A stretch of DNA of 64,000 bases, taken from Brevibacterium sp. (GTDB lineage Bacteria > Actinomycetota > Actinomycetes > Actinomycetales > Brevibacteriaceae). The DNA lies in the NCBI GenBank assembly GCA_031179165.1, contig JAPSIC010000001.1:1-64000 (forward strand). The letters are read 5' to 3'. Position 1 is the first letter of the stretch. Each line of letters opens with the position of its first letter. The notes beneath the pieces are model-generated. The model worked only from the letters and a program-made list of their open reading frames with translations. It did no database searches and was not told the origin of the DNA. The position numbers and the translations under genes are program-made. Of this stretch, positions 17,154-25,819 are shown in pieces.

Positions 17154-18044
17154 ATGACTTTGACGCAGATGGGAAGCCGGAAGCGAACGACCGGATTCCG
17201 CAGTAGGAGGCGTTGGGAACTGTTCGGACTGCTGTTCCCTGGACTCCTCGGCATATTCGTCGGTTTCGTCCTTCCCGTTTTCGTGATGTTCAGGATGTCC
17301 CTGAATACTCATGGAACAGGCGGCCAGCTGGTCGAATCTGTCAGCCTCGGTGCCTATCGGGATGCCCTGACCGATCCGTTCTACTGGGAGGTCATCGGAA
17401 ACACTCTTGTGCTCGGACTCGGATGTGGTGCTGCCGCCACAGTCCTGTCCTATCCGTTGGCCCTCTTTCTGGTGAGGACTACCTCGAAATGGAAGGGCGT
17501 GCTTATCGCGCTCGCCATAGCCCCACTTCTCACTTCGGCAGTCGCTCGCACCTACGGTTGGATCGCGATCCTCGGTGACCAGGGAGTTATCAATGACTCC
17601 CTCATGAGGATCGGCGTCCTCGATGCGCCGATTCAGCTGAGCAACAATCTGCTCGGGACGACGATTGCGCTCGTCGAGATTCTCATGCCGTACGCGATCC
17701 TCGCGATGATCTCCGGATTCGGACGGATCAGCCCCTCGCTCGAGGAAGCTGCTGGTTCCCTTGGAGCGTCGAAGCTCAAGACCTTTGTGCGGATCACCTT
17801 GCCGTTGTCACTTCCCGGAGTATTCACGGGATTCCTCCTGGTCTTCGTTCTGGCGATCAGTTCGTTCGTCACACCGAGACTGTTGGGTGGCGGGCGAGTA
17901 TTCATCCTCGCGACCGAGGTCTACAACGAAGCCACCCAGACTCTTAACTGGCCATTGGCATCGGCGCTGTCCGTGATTCTTCTCGTGGTCTTCGGCCTCA
18001 TGATTGCCGTGTATCAGCGCCTTATCGCCAAGTTCGAAGGATAG
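17154..18044 (+). CDS. ABC transporter permease, PotB type
   Basis: The 296-residue protein has six predicted membrane segments. The coupling (EAA) motif is seen as LEEAAGSLGASKLKTFVRITLPLSLPG, which docks the ATPase. It is the first permease of the PotB/PotC-like pair and starts 10 bp after the ATPase gene with GAGGAG upstream. Substrate selectivity lies mainly in the binding protein. Confidence 0.92.
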   Translation: MTLTQMGSRKRTTGFRSRRRWELFGLLFPGLLGIFVGFVLPVFVMFRMSLNTHGTGGQLVESVSLGAYRDALTDPFYWEVIGNTLVLGLGCGAAATVLSYPLALFLVRTTSKWKGVLIALAIAPLLTSAVARTYGWIAILGDQGVINDSLMRIGVLDAPIQLSNNLLGTTIALVEILMPYAILAMISGFGRISPSLEEAAGSLGASKLKTFVRITLPLSLPGVFTGFLLVFVLAISSFVTPRLLGGGRVFILATEVYNEATQTLNWPLASALSVILLVVFGLMIAVYQRLIAKFEG

Positions 18045-18053
18045 GGAACTGCC

Positions 18054-18836
18054 ATGTGGAAATTCTTCAACCAGGTCCTCGTTACTGTCGTCTACCTGTT
18101 CCTCCTGGCCCCGATCATCGCCGTCGTCCTCATTTCATTCAACGGATCGGCGAAGCTGTCAATCGATCTGGGTTCTCCGTCGTTGCAGTGGTATGCAAGC
18201 ATGCTCATGAACGAAGGTTTCATCGAGGGAGCGAAAGTCAGCTTCATCACGGCGAGCATCGTCGCCCTCGTCGTCCTGTGCTTTGGAGTACCGGTCGCTC
18301 TAGCCATTGCTCGTTATGACTTCAGGGGCAGGAGCTTCGTTTCCGGACTATTCCTGTCACCGCTGCTCGTTCCCACGGTGGTCCTTGGGCTCGGACTACT
18401 GTTGGTCTTCCAACCGATCGCCTTGACGGGAACATACGCGGGCATCATCATCGCTCACTTCGGAATCACGGTGCCCTATGTTATCCGAACGACTCTAATG
18501 AGCTTGACCACGAGCGACGTCTCCTGCGAGGAAGCGGCCAAGGTCCATGGGGCGAACAGCTGGGAGACCTTCCGACGAGTCACTTTGCCGATCATCTCCC
18601 CGGGCCTGATCGCCGGAGCAGTTATGGCTTTCATCATCTCCTTCGATGAAGCGGTCATCTCCCTGTTCGTCGCAGGGGCGGGTCGAACGACGCTGCCCGT
18701 CGAGATGTTCAGGTACCTGCAGTACAGGTCAGACCCCGGGGTGGCAGCACTGTCCGTGATACTTATTGCGATCTCTGTGGTCATAGTCATCGTTGTCGAA
18801 CGAGCTGTCGGACTGAGGAAAGTAATGAACAGTTGA
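18054..18836 (+). CDS. ABC transporter permease, PotC type
   Basis: The 260-residue protein has six predicted membrane segments and the EAA loop CEEAAKVHGANSWETFRRVTLPIISPG. The segment MAFIISFDEAVISLFVAG is characteristic of PotC-like permeases. It is the last gene of the importer operon and starts 9 bp after the first permease. The four genes 14984-18836 form a complete importer. Confidence 0.92.
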   Translation: MWKFFNQVLVTVVYLFLLAPIIAVVLISFNGSAKLSIDLGSPSLQWYASMLMNEGFIEGAKVSFITASIVALVVLCFGVPVALAIARYDFRGRSFVSGLFLSPLLVPTVVLGLGLLLVFQPIALTGTYAGIIIAHFGITVPYVIRTTLMSLTTSDVSCEEAAKVHGANSWETFRRVTLPIISPGLIAGAVMAFIISFDEAVISLFVAGAGRTTLPVEMFRYLQYRSDPGVAALSVILIAISVVIVIVVERAVGLRKVMNS

Positions 18837-18940
18837 TCATTCCCTGTTCTTGGATTCTGCGGGAATCAGACGGATATTTCCGTTAGAAGACTTTCACCTC
18901 AATGAATGAGGCAGAACCAGCCCGACGCGACACGCCGATC

Positions 18941-18971
18941 CTCGGCAGGACCAGCACCTGGTCCTGCCGAG
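18941..18971 (+). terminator. Perfect 12-bp hairpin after the importer operon
   Basis: CTCGGCAGGACC and GGTCCTGCCGAG pair perfectly around a 7-nt loop, about 100 bp after the last permease gene. No T tract follows, so an intrinsic terminator is likely but not certain. No gene was seen in 18837-19051. Confidence 0.55.
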
Positions 18972-19051
18972 CCCCGGCGTCGTCGATCAGTCCCCGCTCA
19001 CCAATGAGAGCCGCTCACCGAAGGGAACGGGGTATCAGTGGTCGGGCTGGA

Positions 19052-19474
19052 TCATTCACCCTCGCAGGAGAACGACCACATCACTCCGAACTTGTCGAAG
19101 ACCTGGCCGTACCAGCCGCCCCACGGAGCGATCTCGAACGGCATTCCCTCGCTGCCCCCGGCCGCGATGAGCTTCTCGATGAAACCGCGTGCCTCGTCGG
19201 GGGTGTCGGTGGTGTAGAGCAGCGAATATGCGGTGCCCCGCACCGCATATTCGTTGCCGTCTTCCATGGCATCTCCGCCGGCGATGATGCCCGACGGCAT
19301 CTCCAGGGTCGCGTGGGCCACCGCCTGCGGATCGGGCTCGAAAGGCATCTCTGGCATCGACATGTCACCGTAGCGGAGGATGTTCAGCTCACCCCCGAAC
19401 ACCTCATGCCAGTGTTCCATCGCCTCGCCGGTGGTGCCGGGAAGAGAAATGTACGTTGCGAGTGAATGCGCCAC
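19052..19474 (-). CDS. VOC family protein, PhnB/glyoxalase-like
   Basis: The 140-residue product has the PhnB-type vicinal-oxygen-chelate fold: YISLPGTTGEAMEHWHEVFGGEL at the start and PFEIAPWGGWYGQVFDKFGVMWSFS at the end. The family includes proteins annotated as PhnB and 3-demethylubiquinone methyltransferase-like, most without known activity. The canonical glyoxalase metal ligands are not clearly conserved. It starts at a GTG with AAGGAG 7 bp upstream and appears to be monocistronic. Confidence 0.85.
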   Translation of the reverse strand: MAHSLATYISLPGTTGEAMEHWHEVFGGELNILRYGDMSMPEMPFEPDPQAVAHATLEMPSGIIAGGDAMEDGNEYAVRGTAYSLLYTTDTPDEARGFIEKLIAAGGSEGMPFEIAPWGGWYGQVFDKFGVMWSFSCEGE

Positions 19475-19542
19475 AGTGGTCTCCTTCGTCGCTCTGAGCT
19501 GGTCTTCTCAGTATGCGCCAGTTTGGGGATCGAGGAAACACC

Positions 19543-20985
19543 TCATCGAGGCGAGCCCACCGGCGTGCCCGAGATCAACGTCGGTCGACGATCCGCCGCC
19601 CCGAACGCCTCTTCCAGGGTGAGAGCGAACTCGAGGAGCCGCTGTTCGCTGCGGGGCGGACCGATGACCTGAAGCCCGACCGGCAGCCCCTCGGAGGTGA
19701 ATCCGGCGGGCAGGGACAGGGCCGGGCACCCTGTCATGGTCACCGCCGACGGCAGGGTCATCCATTCCAGGTAGTCATGCATCTCCACCCCGGCGACCGA
19801 ATGGGGATAGTCGAGGTCGCCGTCGAAGGGCACGACCTGAGCGACCGGACAGACGAGGAAATCGTGTTGGGTGAAGAACTCCCGGATCCGGTCGCTGATG
19901 ATGGCGGATTCGAGTTCGGCCCGTGACACTTCGGGTCCGGACAGCCTGCGACCGACTTCGACATTCCAGTGAATCGATTCTCCCAATTGGTCACCGTGGG
20001 TCTCGACCAGAGACCCGAGGGTGGCCTCGAACTGCCAGGCACGAAGGACTCCGAACGCATGAGCGGCGCCGGTGAGGTCGGGATGGGTGTCTTCGACGAC
20101 GGCTCCCAGATCGGCGATGGAGCCGACCACCGGTGTCAGGGCCGCGGTGACCGCGTCTTCGACCGGAATTCCCAAACCGAGGTCGTGACTCCAGGCCACC
20201 CTGATCCCATTCGGGTCGAGACCATGGTCGAGGCCCGGGAAATGCGCACCATAGCCGACGGGTGATCGGGGATCGTCTCCGGCCTGGACCGAGAGCAGAA
20301 GGTAGAGATCGCGGACCGTCCTGGCCAACGGTCCCTTGACCGACAGCCGCGTCCACGGCTGCTTCTCCGGCCAGCTCGGGACGGTGCCCAGGCTCGGGCG
20401 CAGCCCCACCACGTTGCAGAAGGACGCCGGTGTCCGCAGCGAACCTCCGGTGTCGGAGCCGTCGGCGATCGGCAGCATCCGGGCCGCGAGGGCGGCGGCG
20501 GCACCTCCGCTGCTGCCGCCGGCACTGCGGCCGAGGTCCCAGGGGTTGTTCGTTCTGCCGTAGACGGGGTTGAAGGTGTGCGACCCCAGCCCCAGCTCCG
20601 GGACATTCGTCTTGCCCAGGGTGACGACGCCCGCGGCCTTCTCCCTCTCCACGACAATATGATCGACCTCGGGGACGGTGTCGGCGAAGACCGTGGACCC
20701 GGACGTCGACAGCCAGCCTCGGACCGGCAGCGTGTCCTTGTGCGCGATCGGCAGCCCGTAGAGCGGCGGCAGGTCCTGCCGGTTCCGGGTGAAGTGCGCG
20801 TCAAGGTCATCGGCCGCGGCGCGAGCCCGCTCGCCGTCGAGGGCGACGATGGCGTTGACCCCGGGGTTCACCTCGTCGATGCGGGCGAGGTGGGCATCGA
20901 GGACCTCGCGCACGGATGCGTCTCCTGAACGCATGAGCTCGACGAGTTCGACGGCGGTGAGGTCAGTGAGATCGGTTGGTGCCAC
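19543..20985 (-). CDS. Amidase signature family enzyme
   Basis: This 480-residue amidase has the Ser-cisSer-Lys triad: K83 in PIAHKD, the cis-Ser in GRSAGGSSGGAA (about S158) and nucleophile S182 in SDTGGSLRTPA. It hydrolyses carboxamides; the substrate is unknown. The absence of gatB and gatC neighbours argues against the tRNA amidotransferase. It lies 42 bp downstream of an Nramp-fold transporter on the same strand, so uptake and hydrolysis of one compound is plausible. The start is a GTG preceded by AAAGGA. Confidence 0.9.
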   Translation of the reverse strand: MAPTDLTDLTAVELVELMRSGDASVREVLDAHLARIDEVNPGVNAIVALDGERARAAADDLDAHFTRNRQDLPPLYGLPIAHKDTLPVRGWLSTSGSTVFADTVPEVDHIVVEREKAAGVVTLGKTNVPELGLGSHTFNPVYGRTNNPWDLGRSAGGSSGGAAAALAARMLPIADGSDTGGSLRTPASFCNVVGLRPSLGTVPSWPEKQPWTRLSVKGPLARTVRDLYLLLSVQAGDDPRSPVGYGAHFPGLDHGLDPNGIRVAWSHDLGLGIPVEDAVTAALTPVVGSIADLGAVVEDTHPDLTGAAHAFGVLRAWQFEATLGSLVETHGDQLGESIHWNVEVGRRLSGPEVSRAELESAIISDRIREFFTQHDFLVCPVAQVVPFDGDLDYPHSVAGVEMHDYLEWMTLPSAVTMTGCPALSLPAGFTSEGLPVGLQVIGPPRSEQRLLEFALTLEEAFGAADRRPTLISGTPVGSPR

Positions 20986-21027
20986 TGAGGGGTCCTTTCG
21001 TGAAGCAGGGCTGAAATGTCCCAGCGG

Positions 21028-22341
21028 TCAGCCGGAGTAGAGCCCGAACGACTCCAGGACCTGGACGACGGCGAGGAATCCGAAGAGCAGGAGACAGGCG
21101 ACGAGGGAGACATTCGACAGCCACCCGTTGCGCAGCCGTTGGGGCAGCGACTTCCGGTTGAGCAGACGCAGGAGAGCGAACGAGAGGATCGGGAGCACGA
21201 ATGCGCTGACCGTCGCATAGACGATGACCAAGGTCACCGGTTTGCCCAGGGTGGAGACTGCGAAGGTGCAGATCAGCGCGTAGACAAGGGCGCCGCGGAA
21301 GGGAATGGACGCCGGCGACATCTCCCGATCGGCGTGTTCGTCGTCGATTCCGCGCAGAACTCGGATGCTGTCGGCGGTCAGGTAGCCGATGGCCGAGAAC
21401 CCGCCGATGATCGACGTGTAGACGATGGCGACGAGGCTGACGAGGAACATGACCCGTCCCACGTCTCCGGTCAACGGCTGGAGGGAGTCGGCGATCGGGA
21501 TGATCGCCTCGCCTCCCGTGATCGAGGTCTGGGTGGTGAAGAGCAGGTGGGTGCCGACCACGGACATCGCAATCGCGAAGATGCCGATGATGACGTAACT
21601 CGTCCCGGCGTCGAGGCGCACGATCGGCTTCCACTCCTGCCCCCGCCAACCCGATTCCCGGATCCAGTACGAGTACGCCAGGATCCCGATCGCGCCGCCG
21701 ACGCCGCCGATGAGGGAGAGCACCGTGACGAACGACCCTTCGGGAAGGGTGGGAAGGATGGTGTCCGACGCAGCGGCTGTCGCTCCTTCGCCGCCGGCGG
21801 AGGCGAAGGCGATCCAGACCATGCCGACGAACATGATGACACCGAAGCCGTACATCGCCTTCTCCACGATGCTGTACCTTCCGATCCCCACGAGAACGAC
21901 CGCGGAGACGACGACCACGGCGAAGGCCGGCCAGTAGGGCAGGCCCGGGAAGATCGCCTGCAGGGCCAGCGTCGTGATCGCGGTGAGGCCCGAGCCGTAG
22001 AAGAAGCCGACGAGCAGCACGATGACCAGGAAGAGGGCCGGGAAGAACCTGCCCCCGAGGTCGGTCAGGTGGGACAGGAAGGTGCGGTTCCCGGAGAGCT
22101 GGAGACGGGCGATCGCCTCCGACAGGGCGAACTTGAGTATGAGCCCGACGACGAACACCCAGACCAGGCCGAGGCCGAACTGGGAGGCCGAGTTGAGACT
22201 GGTGACCATGTCGCCGGCGCCGACGCTGGCCATCGCCAGGACGATGCCGGGGCCGATGAGTCGGAGGCGGCTCGCCCATGAGCGTGGGGGAGCGGCCGCT
22301 GACTTGGGATTGGTCTGAGGCTGAGTTTCTGCGTTGGCCAT
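21028..22341 (-). CDS. Nramp-fold membrane transporter lacking the metal-binding motifs
   Basis: The 437-residue protein has about 11 membrane segments and the Nramp/MntH layout. The TM1 metal motif DPGN is replaced: the segment reads GPGIVLAMASVGAGDMVTSLNSASQFG, so GAGD stands where DPGN belongs. The TM6 MPH motif is also absent (GGVGGAIGILAYSYW). Without these ligands it is unlikely to carry Mn(II) or Fe(II). The fold belongs to the APC superfamily, whose other members move amino acids and related solutes. Its downstream neighbour is an amidase and its divergent neighbour an Lrp-like regulator, which suggests an organic substrate. The ATG at 22341 has AGAGGAC upstream. Confidence 0.85.
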   Translation of the reverse strand: MANAETQPQTNPKSAAAPPRSWASRLRLIGPGIVLAMASVGAGDMVTSLNSASQFGLGLVWVFVVGLILKFALSEAIARLQLSGNRTFLSHLTDLGGRFFPALFLVIVLLVGFFYGSGLTAITTLALQAIFPGLPYWPAFAVVVVSAVVLVGIGRYSIVEKAMYGFGVIMFVGMVWIAFASAGGEGATAAASDTILPTLPEGSFVTVLSLIGGVGGAIGILAYSYWIRESGWRGQEWKPIVRLDAGTSYVIIGIFAIAMSVVGTHLLFTTQTSITGGEAIIPIADSLQPLTGDVGRVMFLVSLVAIVYTSIIGGFSAIGYLTADSIRVLRGIDDEHADREMSPASIPFRGALVYALICTFAVSTLGKPVTLVIVYATVSAFVLPILSFALLRLLNRKSLPQRLRNGWLSNVSLVACLLLFGFLAVVQVLESFGLYSG

Positions 22342-22502
22342 GTGTCCTCTTTGACGGTGTGGTCCGATGCGAACGTGCAACAGTGAGATGTGCTGACATG
22401 TTTGACGTCAACGATGAGTTACGTCGATTTCATCGTAGGACTCTGCCCAGATTCTGACACCGGTCTGTCGAAGAACGGCGGAATCTGACAGAATTGCGGC
22501 TT

Positions 22503-23543
22503 ATGTCCTCCAGTTCGTTCGACCCGCTGTCCGAAGACCGGCGGATCCGGGATCCCTCCGCGGCCCTCGGCAGGCGCGGTGCGGTCGCGCGCCCAGACAG
22601 GGACGCAGCAAGGATTCTTGCGGCACTGCAGGTGCATCCGCGAGCTTCCTGGCCGCAGATCGCCCAGGCTCTCGGGATGCACGAGCGCACCGTGGCCCGC
22701 AAGGGCCAGGACCTTCTGAACGGGGGAGTCGTGAGAGTCTCGGTGGTGTCCGTGGGCGCTTGCGGCTCTCTCATCGAAGTGGTGGCCGAACGAGGCGCGA
22801 TGCGGATGGCGGCGAAGTACCTGGCGGCCCGCCCGGAGGTCCTCTGGCTGCACATGACGACAGGGCCGCAGGACCTCCTCGGTGAAGTCAATGTGCCCGA
22901 CTGGGAGCTGGCCGATGTCGTCATCGACGAACTGCAGGCAGTGCCCGGAACCCAGACGGTGCGGACCTATCCCATCCTCGACTATCTTCGACTGGCCAAG
23001 GACTGGGACCCGGGGCTGCTGTCCGCGGAGGAGAGAACCGCGCTCGACGAGCAGAACGAGTTCCGCACCCCCTTCTACGAGATGGGGTTCGACGCGCCCG
23101 CTCTCGATCCGATGGACAGGCGGATCGGAGAGGAGCTGGCCCGCAACGGTCGGGCGACGTTCGTCGACCTCGGCCGTGCTGCCGGAGCGTCCGAATCGAC
23201 CGTGCGCAGACGGGTCGCGCGGCTGGTCTCGACGGGGCGGATCGCCTTCCGGGCCGTGTTCGACCCGAAGCACCTCGGACTGCCGCTGACGGCAGTGCTG
23301 AAGCTGTCGGTGGCGCCGGTCCACCTGAGCTCGGTGTGCACAGCGGTCGCGGCGGATTCCCGGATCCGCAACGCCCTGGTGCTCACCGGTTCCGCCGCGG
23401 TCCTCGTCCAGATCGATGTCACCACTCGCCGGGATCTCCTCGAGTTCCTCGCGACTCATCCCATGATGGAGCACGTCGGCTCGGTCGAGACGTCGGTGGT
23501 CCTGCAGTCGGCGAAGAGGTCGAGAACGCAGTTCGACGTGTGA
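22503..23543 (+). CDS. Lrp/AsnC-type regulator with two HTH domains
   Basis: The product has 346 residues. A first HTH (RDAARILAALQVHPRASWPQIAQALGMHERTVARK) is followed by a RAM-like segment. A second AsnC HTH (DPMDRRIGEELARNGRATFVDLGRAAGASESTVRRRVARL) and a second RAM-like domain follow. This double layout is common in actinobacteria and about twice the length of classical Lrp. Lrp-type proteins sense amino acids or related metabolites. It diverges from the Nramp-fold/amidase pair and probably controls it. The ATG at 22503 is preferred over the TTG at 22494 in the ORF track. Confidence 0.85.
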   Translation: MSSSSFDPLSEDRRIRDPSAALGRRGAVARPDRDAARILAALQVHPRASWPQIAQALGMHERTVARKGQDLLNGGVVRVSVVSVGACGSLIEVVAERGAMRMAAKYLAARPEVLWLHMTTGPQDLLGEVNVPDWELADVVIDELQAVPGTQTVRTYPILDYLRLAKDWDPGLLSAEERTALDEQNEFRTPFYEMGFDAPALDPMDRRIGEELARNGRATFVDLGRAAGASESTVRRRVARLVSTGRIAFRAVFDPKHLGLPLTAVLKLSVAPVHLSSVCTAVAADSRIRNALVLTGSAAVLVQIDVTTRRDLLEFLATHPMMEHVGSVETSVVLQSAKRSRTQFDV

Positions 23544-23568
23544 GCCCCAGACGTCTCACCCGAGGCCA

Positions 23569-23598
23569 TTACTGAATCGCAGTTCAGTGATTTATGTT
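23569..23598 (+). promoter_or_regulatory. Candidate promoter of the CocE/OpuC operon
   Basis: TTACTG and TATGTT are separated by 18 bp and placed so that transcription would start only a few bases before the ATG at 23612. No ribosome binding site precedes that ATG, so a leaderless or near-leaderless transcript is possible. The spacer is almost filled by a palindrome. Confidence 0.45.
23571..23588. promoter_or_regulatory. Palindromic operator ACTGAA-N6-TTCAGT
   Basis: ACTGAATCGCAGTTCAGT is an inverted repeat with 6-bp arms and a 6-bp spacer, lying between the putative -35 and -10 elements. Such a position fits a repressor site, for instance for a TetR-type protein. No matching regulator gene is adjacent except the Lrp-like one upstream. 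Confidence 0.5.
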
Positions 23599-23611
23599 AC
23601 TGTCTGTGATC

Positions 23612-25813
23612 ATGGCGACAACTTCAACCGCTCACCTCCCCGTCGACTCCCCACTCGCGCACCGCGATCCCGGAGAGCGGGAATCACCCACGCTTCCCTC
23701 GGCCCGTCGGTACCGCACCGACCCGCGCCCGGTTCACGTCGTCGAACACACGAGGATCCCCCTGGCCGACGGCGTCGAGCTCGCCGCCCGCGTCTGGCTG
23801 CCGGCCGATCTCGGCACGGAGAGCGTTCCCGCGATCCTCGAGTACATCCCCTATCGCAAGAACGATATGACCGCGGGACGCGATCAGACGATCCACGCCG
23901 AATTCGCCCGCGCGGGCTACGCCAGCGTCCGCGTCGACCTGCGCGGCGCAGGAGATTCCACCGGGATCATGACCGACGAATACTCCGCCGCCGAACTCGC
24001 CGACGGGCTCCAGGTTCTCACCTGGATCGCTGCGCAGGAGTGGTGCAACGGCAAGGTCGGCATCATCGGCAAGTCCTGGGGCGGTTTCAACGGCCTCCAG
24101 CTCGCCGCCCTGCAGCCGCCCGAGCTCACCGCCGTCATCACCGTCTGCTCCACCGACGACCGCTATGCCGACGACGTCCACTACAACGGCGGAGCCATCG
24201 TCGGGGACCAGATGCTCTCCTGGGCATCGACCATGTGGGCCTACAACGCCCGCCCGCAGGACCCGGCCGTGATGGGAGAGGGATGGGCCGAGGACTGGAA
24301 GCACCGGATCGACGAGGCGCCGATCAACATCGAGGACTGGCTCGGCCACCAGCGGCGCGACGACTACTGGAAGCATGGCTCGGTGTGCGAAACCCCCGAC
24401 GCCATCCAGGTGCCGGTCCTCGCCGTGGGAGGGCTCCTCGACGAATACCGCACGACGCTGTTCCGTCTCATGGACAACGCGCATGAACAGCGGCGCATCG
24501 ACCCCGATCACCCGCCGGTCCACGCCCTGCTGGGCCCCTGGGCCCACAACTACCCGCACCAGGCCGCGCCCGGACCCGGCGTCGACTTCATCACCGAGGC
24601 GGTGGCCTGGTGGGATCAGTGGATGTCCGGAATCGACAACGGGGTCAGGGAGCAGCCGCAGCTGCGAGCCTTCGTCCCCGACAGCGCTCCGGTCCATTCC
24701 GACCGAGAGGTTCGGGAAGGCCGGTGGATCGCCGAAGACCGCTGGCCCTCGCCGCACGTGACCGAGACGACCCTCGATGCGAAGGCCGCGACCCTGGCCG
24801 GCCCGGCCGCGCTGAGCAGCACCGAGCTCATCGGGTTCAACGGCGGCAGCTGGCTCCAGTTCGGAGAGGCCGCAGGCATGGCCGGGGACCAGGCGGCCGA
24901 CGATGCCCGGTCGTACACGGTGACGTGGAGCCTCGATGAGAGCCTCGAGATCGTCGGCACCCCGCACCTCAGGGTGCGACTGAGCTCGAGCACCGGCAGG
25001 GGAGTCGTCGCCGCCAGGCTCTGCGACGTCGCCCCTGACGGCAGCTCGCGGCTGCTGACGATCGGCCTGTTCAACCTGACCCACCATTCAACCCACGAGC
25101 GCCCTGCGGCACTGACCCCGGGCGAACCCGTCGAGATCGAGTTCCCGCTGCTCGCGCTCACCCACCGCTTCTCACCCGGGCACCGGTTGCGGCTGAGCCT
25201 GTCGGCGAGCTTCTGGCCGAACCTGTGGCCCTCACCCGAAGCCACGACGATCAGCGTTCTCGCGGCCCCGGAACTGACGCTGCCCATCCGGAGGGTCGCC
25301 TCGGCGGCCGAAGACGCGGAACGCACGCGCGAACTCACAGCGGCCCTGGGCACCCCGCCTCAGCCTCCGGCCTCGACGATCGACGCAGGCGGGGCACCGA
25401 TGACCCGGGAACTGACCGTCGATCTCGTCACCAGAACCGCCACGGTCACGACCGTCGTCGAGGACTGGCAGACGAACTCCAGCGACGGGCTCTTCTACTC
25501 CACACTCGAACGCGACTCCTATGAGCGCAGTGAAACCGATCCGCTCTCACCGCGGGCCGTGTGCGAACGAGTCGTCCGCTACCGCAGACCCGCACTCCCC
25601 GCCCCGCTCGGCGACGCCGGCCGGGCCCAGCGGGCAGCCGCGGACGCCGCATCGGCAGACGACCCCGGCTGGGACGTGGAGCTGCGCACCCGCAGCTCCA
25701 TGACCGGGGATGCCGAGAACTTCCTCGTCACCAATGAGCTCGTCGCCTACAAGGATGGGAAGCGGTTCCACTCGCGGACCACTTCGGCGAGCATTCCCAG
25801 AGACCTGAACTGA
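23612..25813 (+). CDS. CocE/NonD family serine hydrolase
   Basis: The 733-residue product is an X-Pro dipeptidyl-peptidase (S15)/CocE-type alpha/beta hydrolase. The nucleophile elbow is GKSWGGF (Ser about 155), the oxyanion tyrosine region is ILEYIPYRKND, and the C-terminal jelly-roll domain contains HRFSPGHRLRLSLSASFWPN. Known members cleave cocaine, glutaryl or beta-lactam acyl groups and dipeptides. There is no signal peptide, so it acts in the cytoplasm. Only 6 bp separate it from an OpuC-type importer operon, suggesting that it processes the imported compound. It is longer than many family members because of an extended N-terminus and tail. Confidence 0.88.
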   Translation: MATTSTAHLPVDSPLAHRDPGERESPTLPSARRYRTDPRPVHVVEHTRIPLADGVELAARVWLPADLGTESVPAILEYIPYRKNDMTAGRDQTIHAEFARAGYASVRVDLRGAGDSTGIMTDEYSAAELADGLQVLTWIAAQEWCNGKVGIIGKSWGGFNGLQLAALQPPELTAVITVCSTDDRYADDVHYNGGAIVGDQMLSWASTMWAYNARPQDPAVMGEGWAEDWKHRIDEAPINIEDWLGHQRRDDYWKHGSVCETPDAIQVPVLAVGGLLDEYRTTLFRLMDNAHEQRRIDPDHPPVHALLGPWAHNYPHQAAPGPGVDFITEAVAWWDQWMSGIDNGVREQPQLRAFVPDSAPVHSDREVREGRWIAEDRWPSPHVTETTLDAKAATLAGPAALSSTELIGFNGGSWLQFGEAAGMAGDQAADDARSYTVTWSLDESLEIVGTPHLRVRLSSSTGRGVVAARLCDVAPDGSSRLLTIGLFNLTHHSTHERPAALTPGEPVEIEFPLLALTHRFSPGHRLRLSLSASFWPNLWPSPEATTISVLAAPELTLPIRRVASAAEDAERTRELTAALGTPPQPPASTIDAGGAPMTRELTVDLVTRTATVTTVVEDWQTNSSDGLFYSTLERDSYERSETDPLSPRAVCERVVRYRRPALPAPLGDAGRAQRAAADAASADDPGWDVELRTRSSMTGDAENFLVTNELVAYKDGKRFHSRTTSASIPRDLN

Positions 25814-25819
25814 GGGCCC

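Noticed and set aside
21028-22341. Annotation as an Mn(II)/Fe(II) transporter MntH
   Set aside because: The fold agrees, but the DPGN and MPH metal motifs are both missing.
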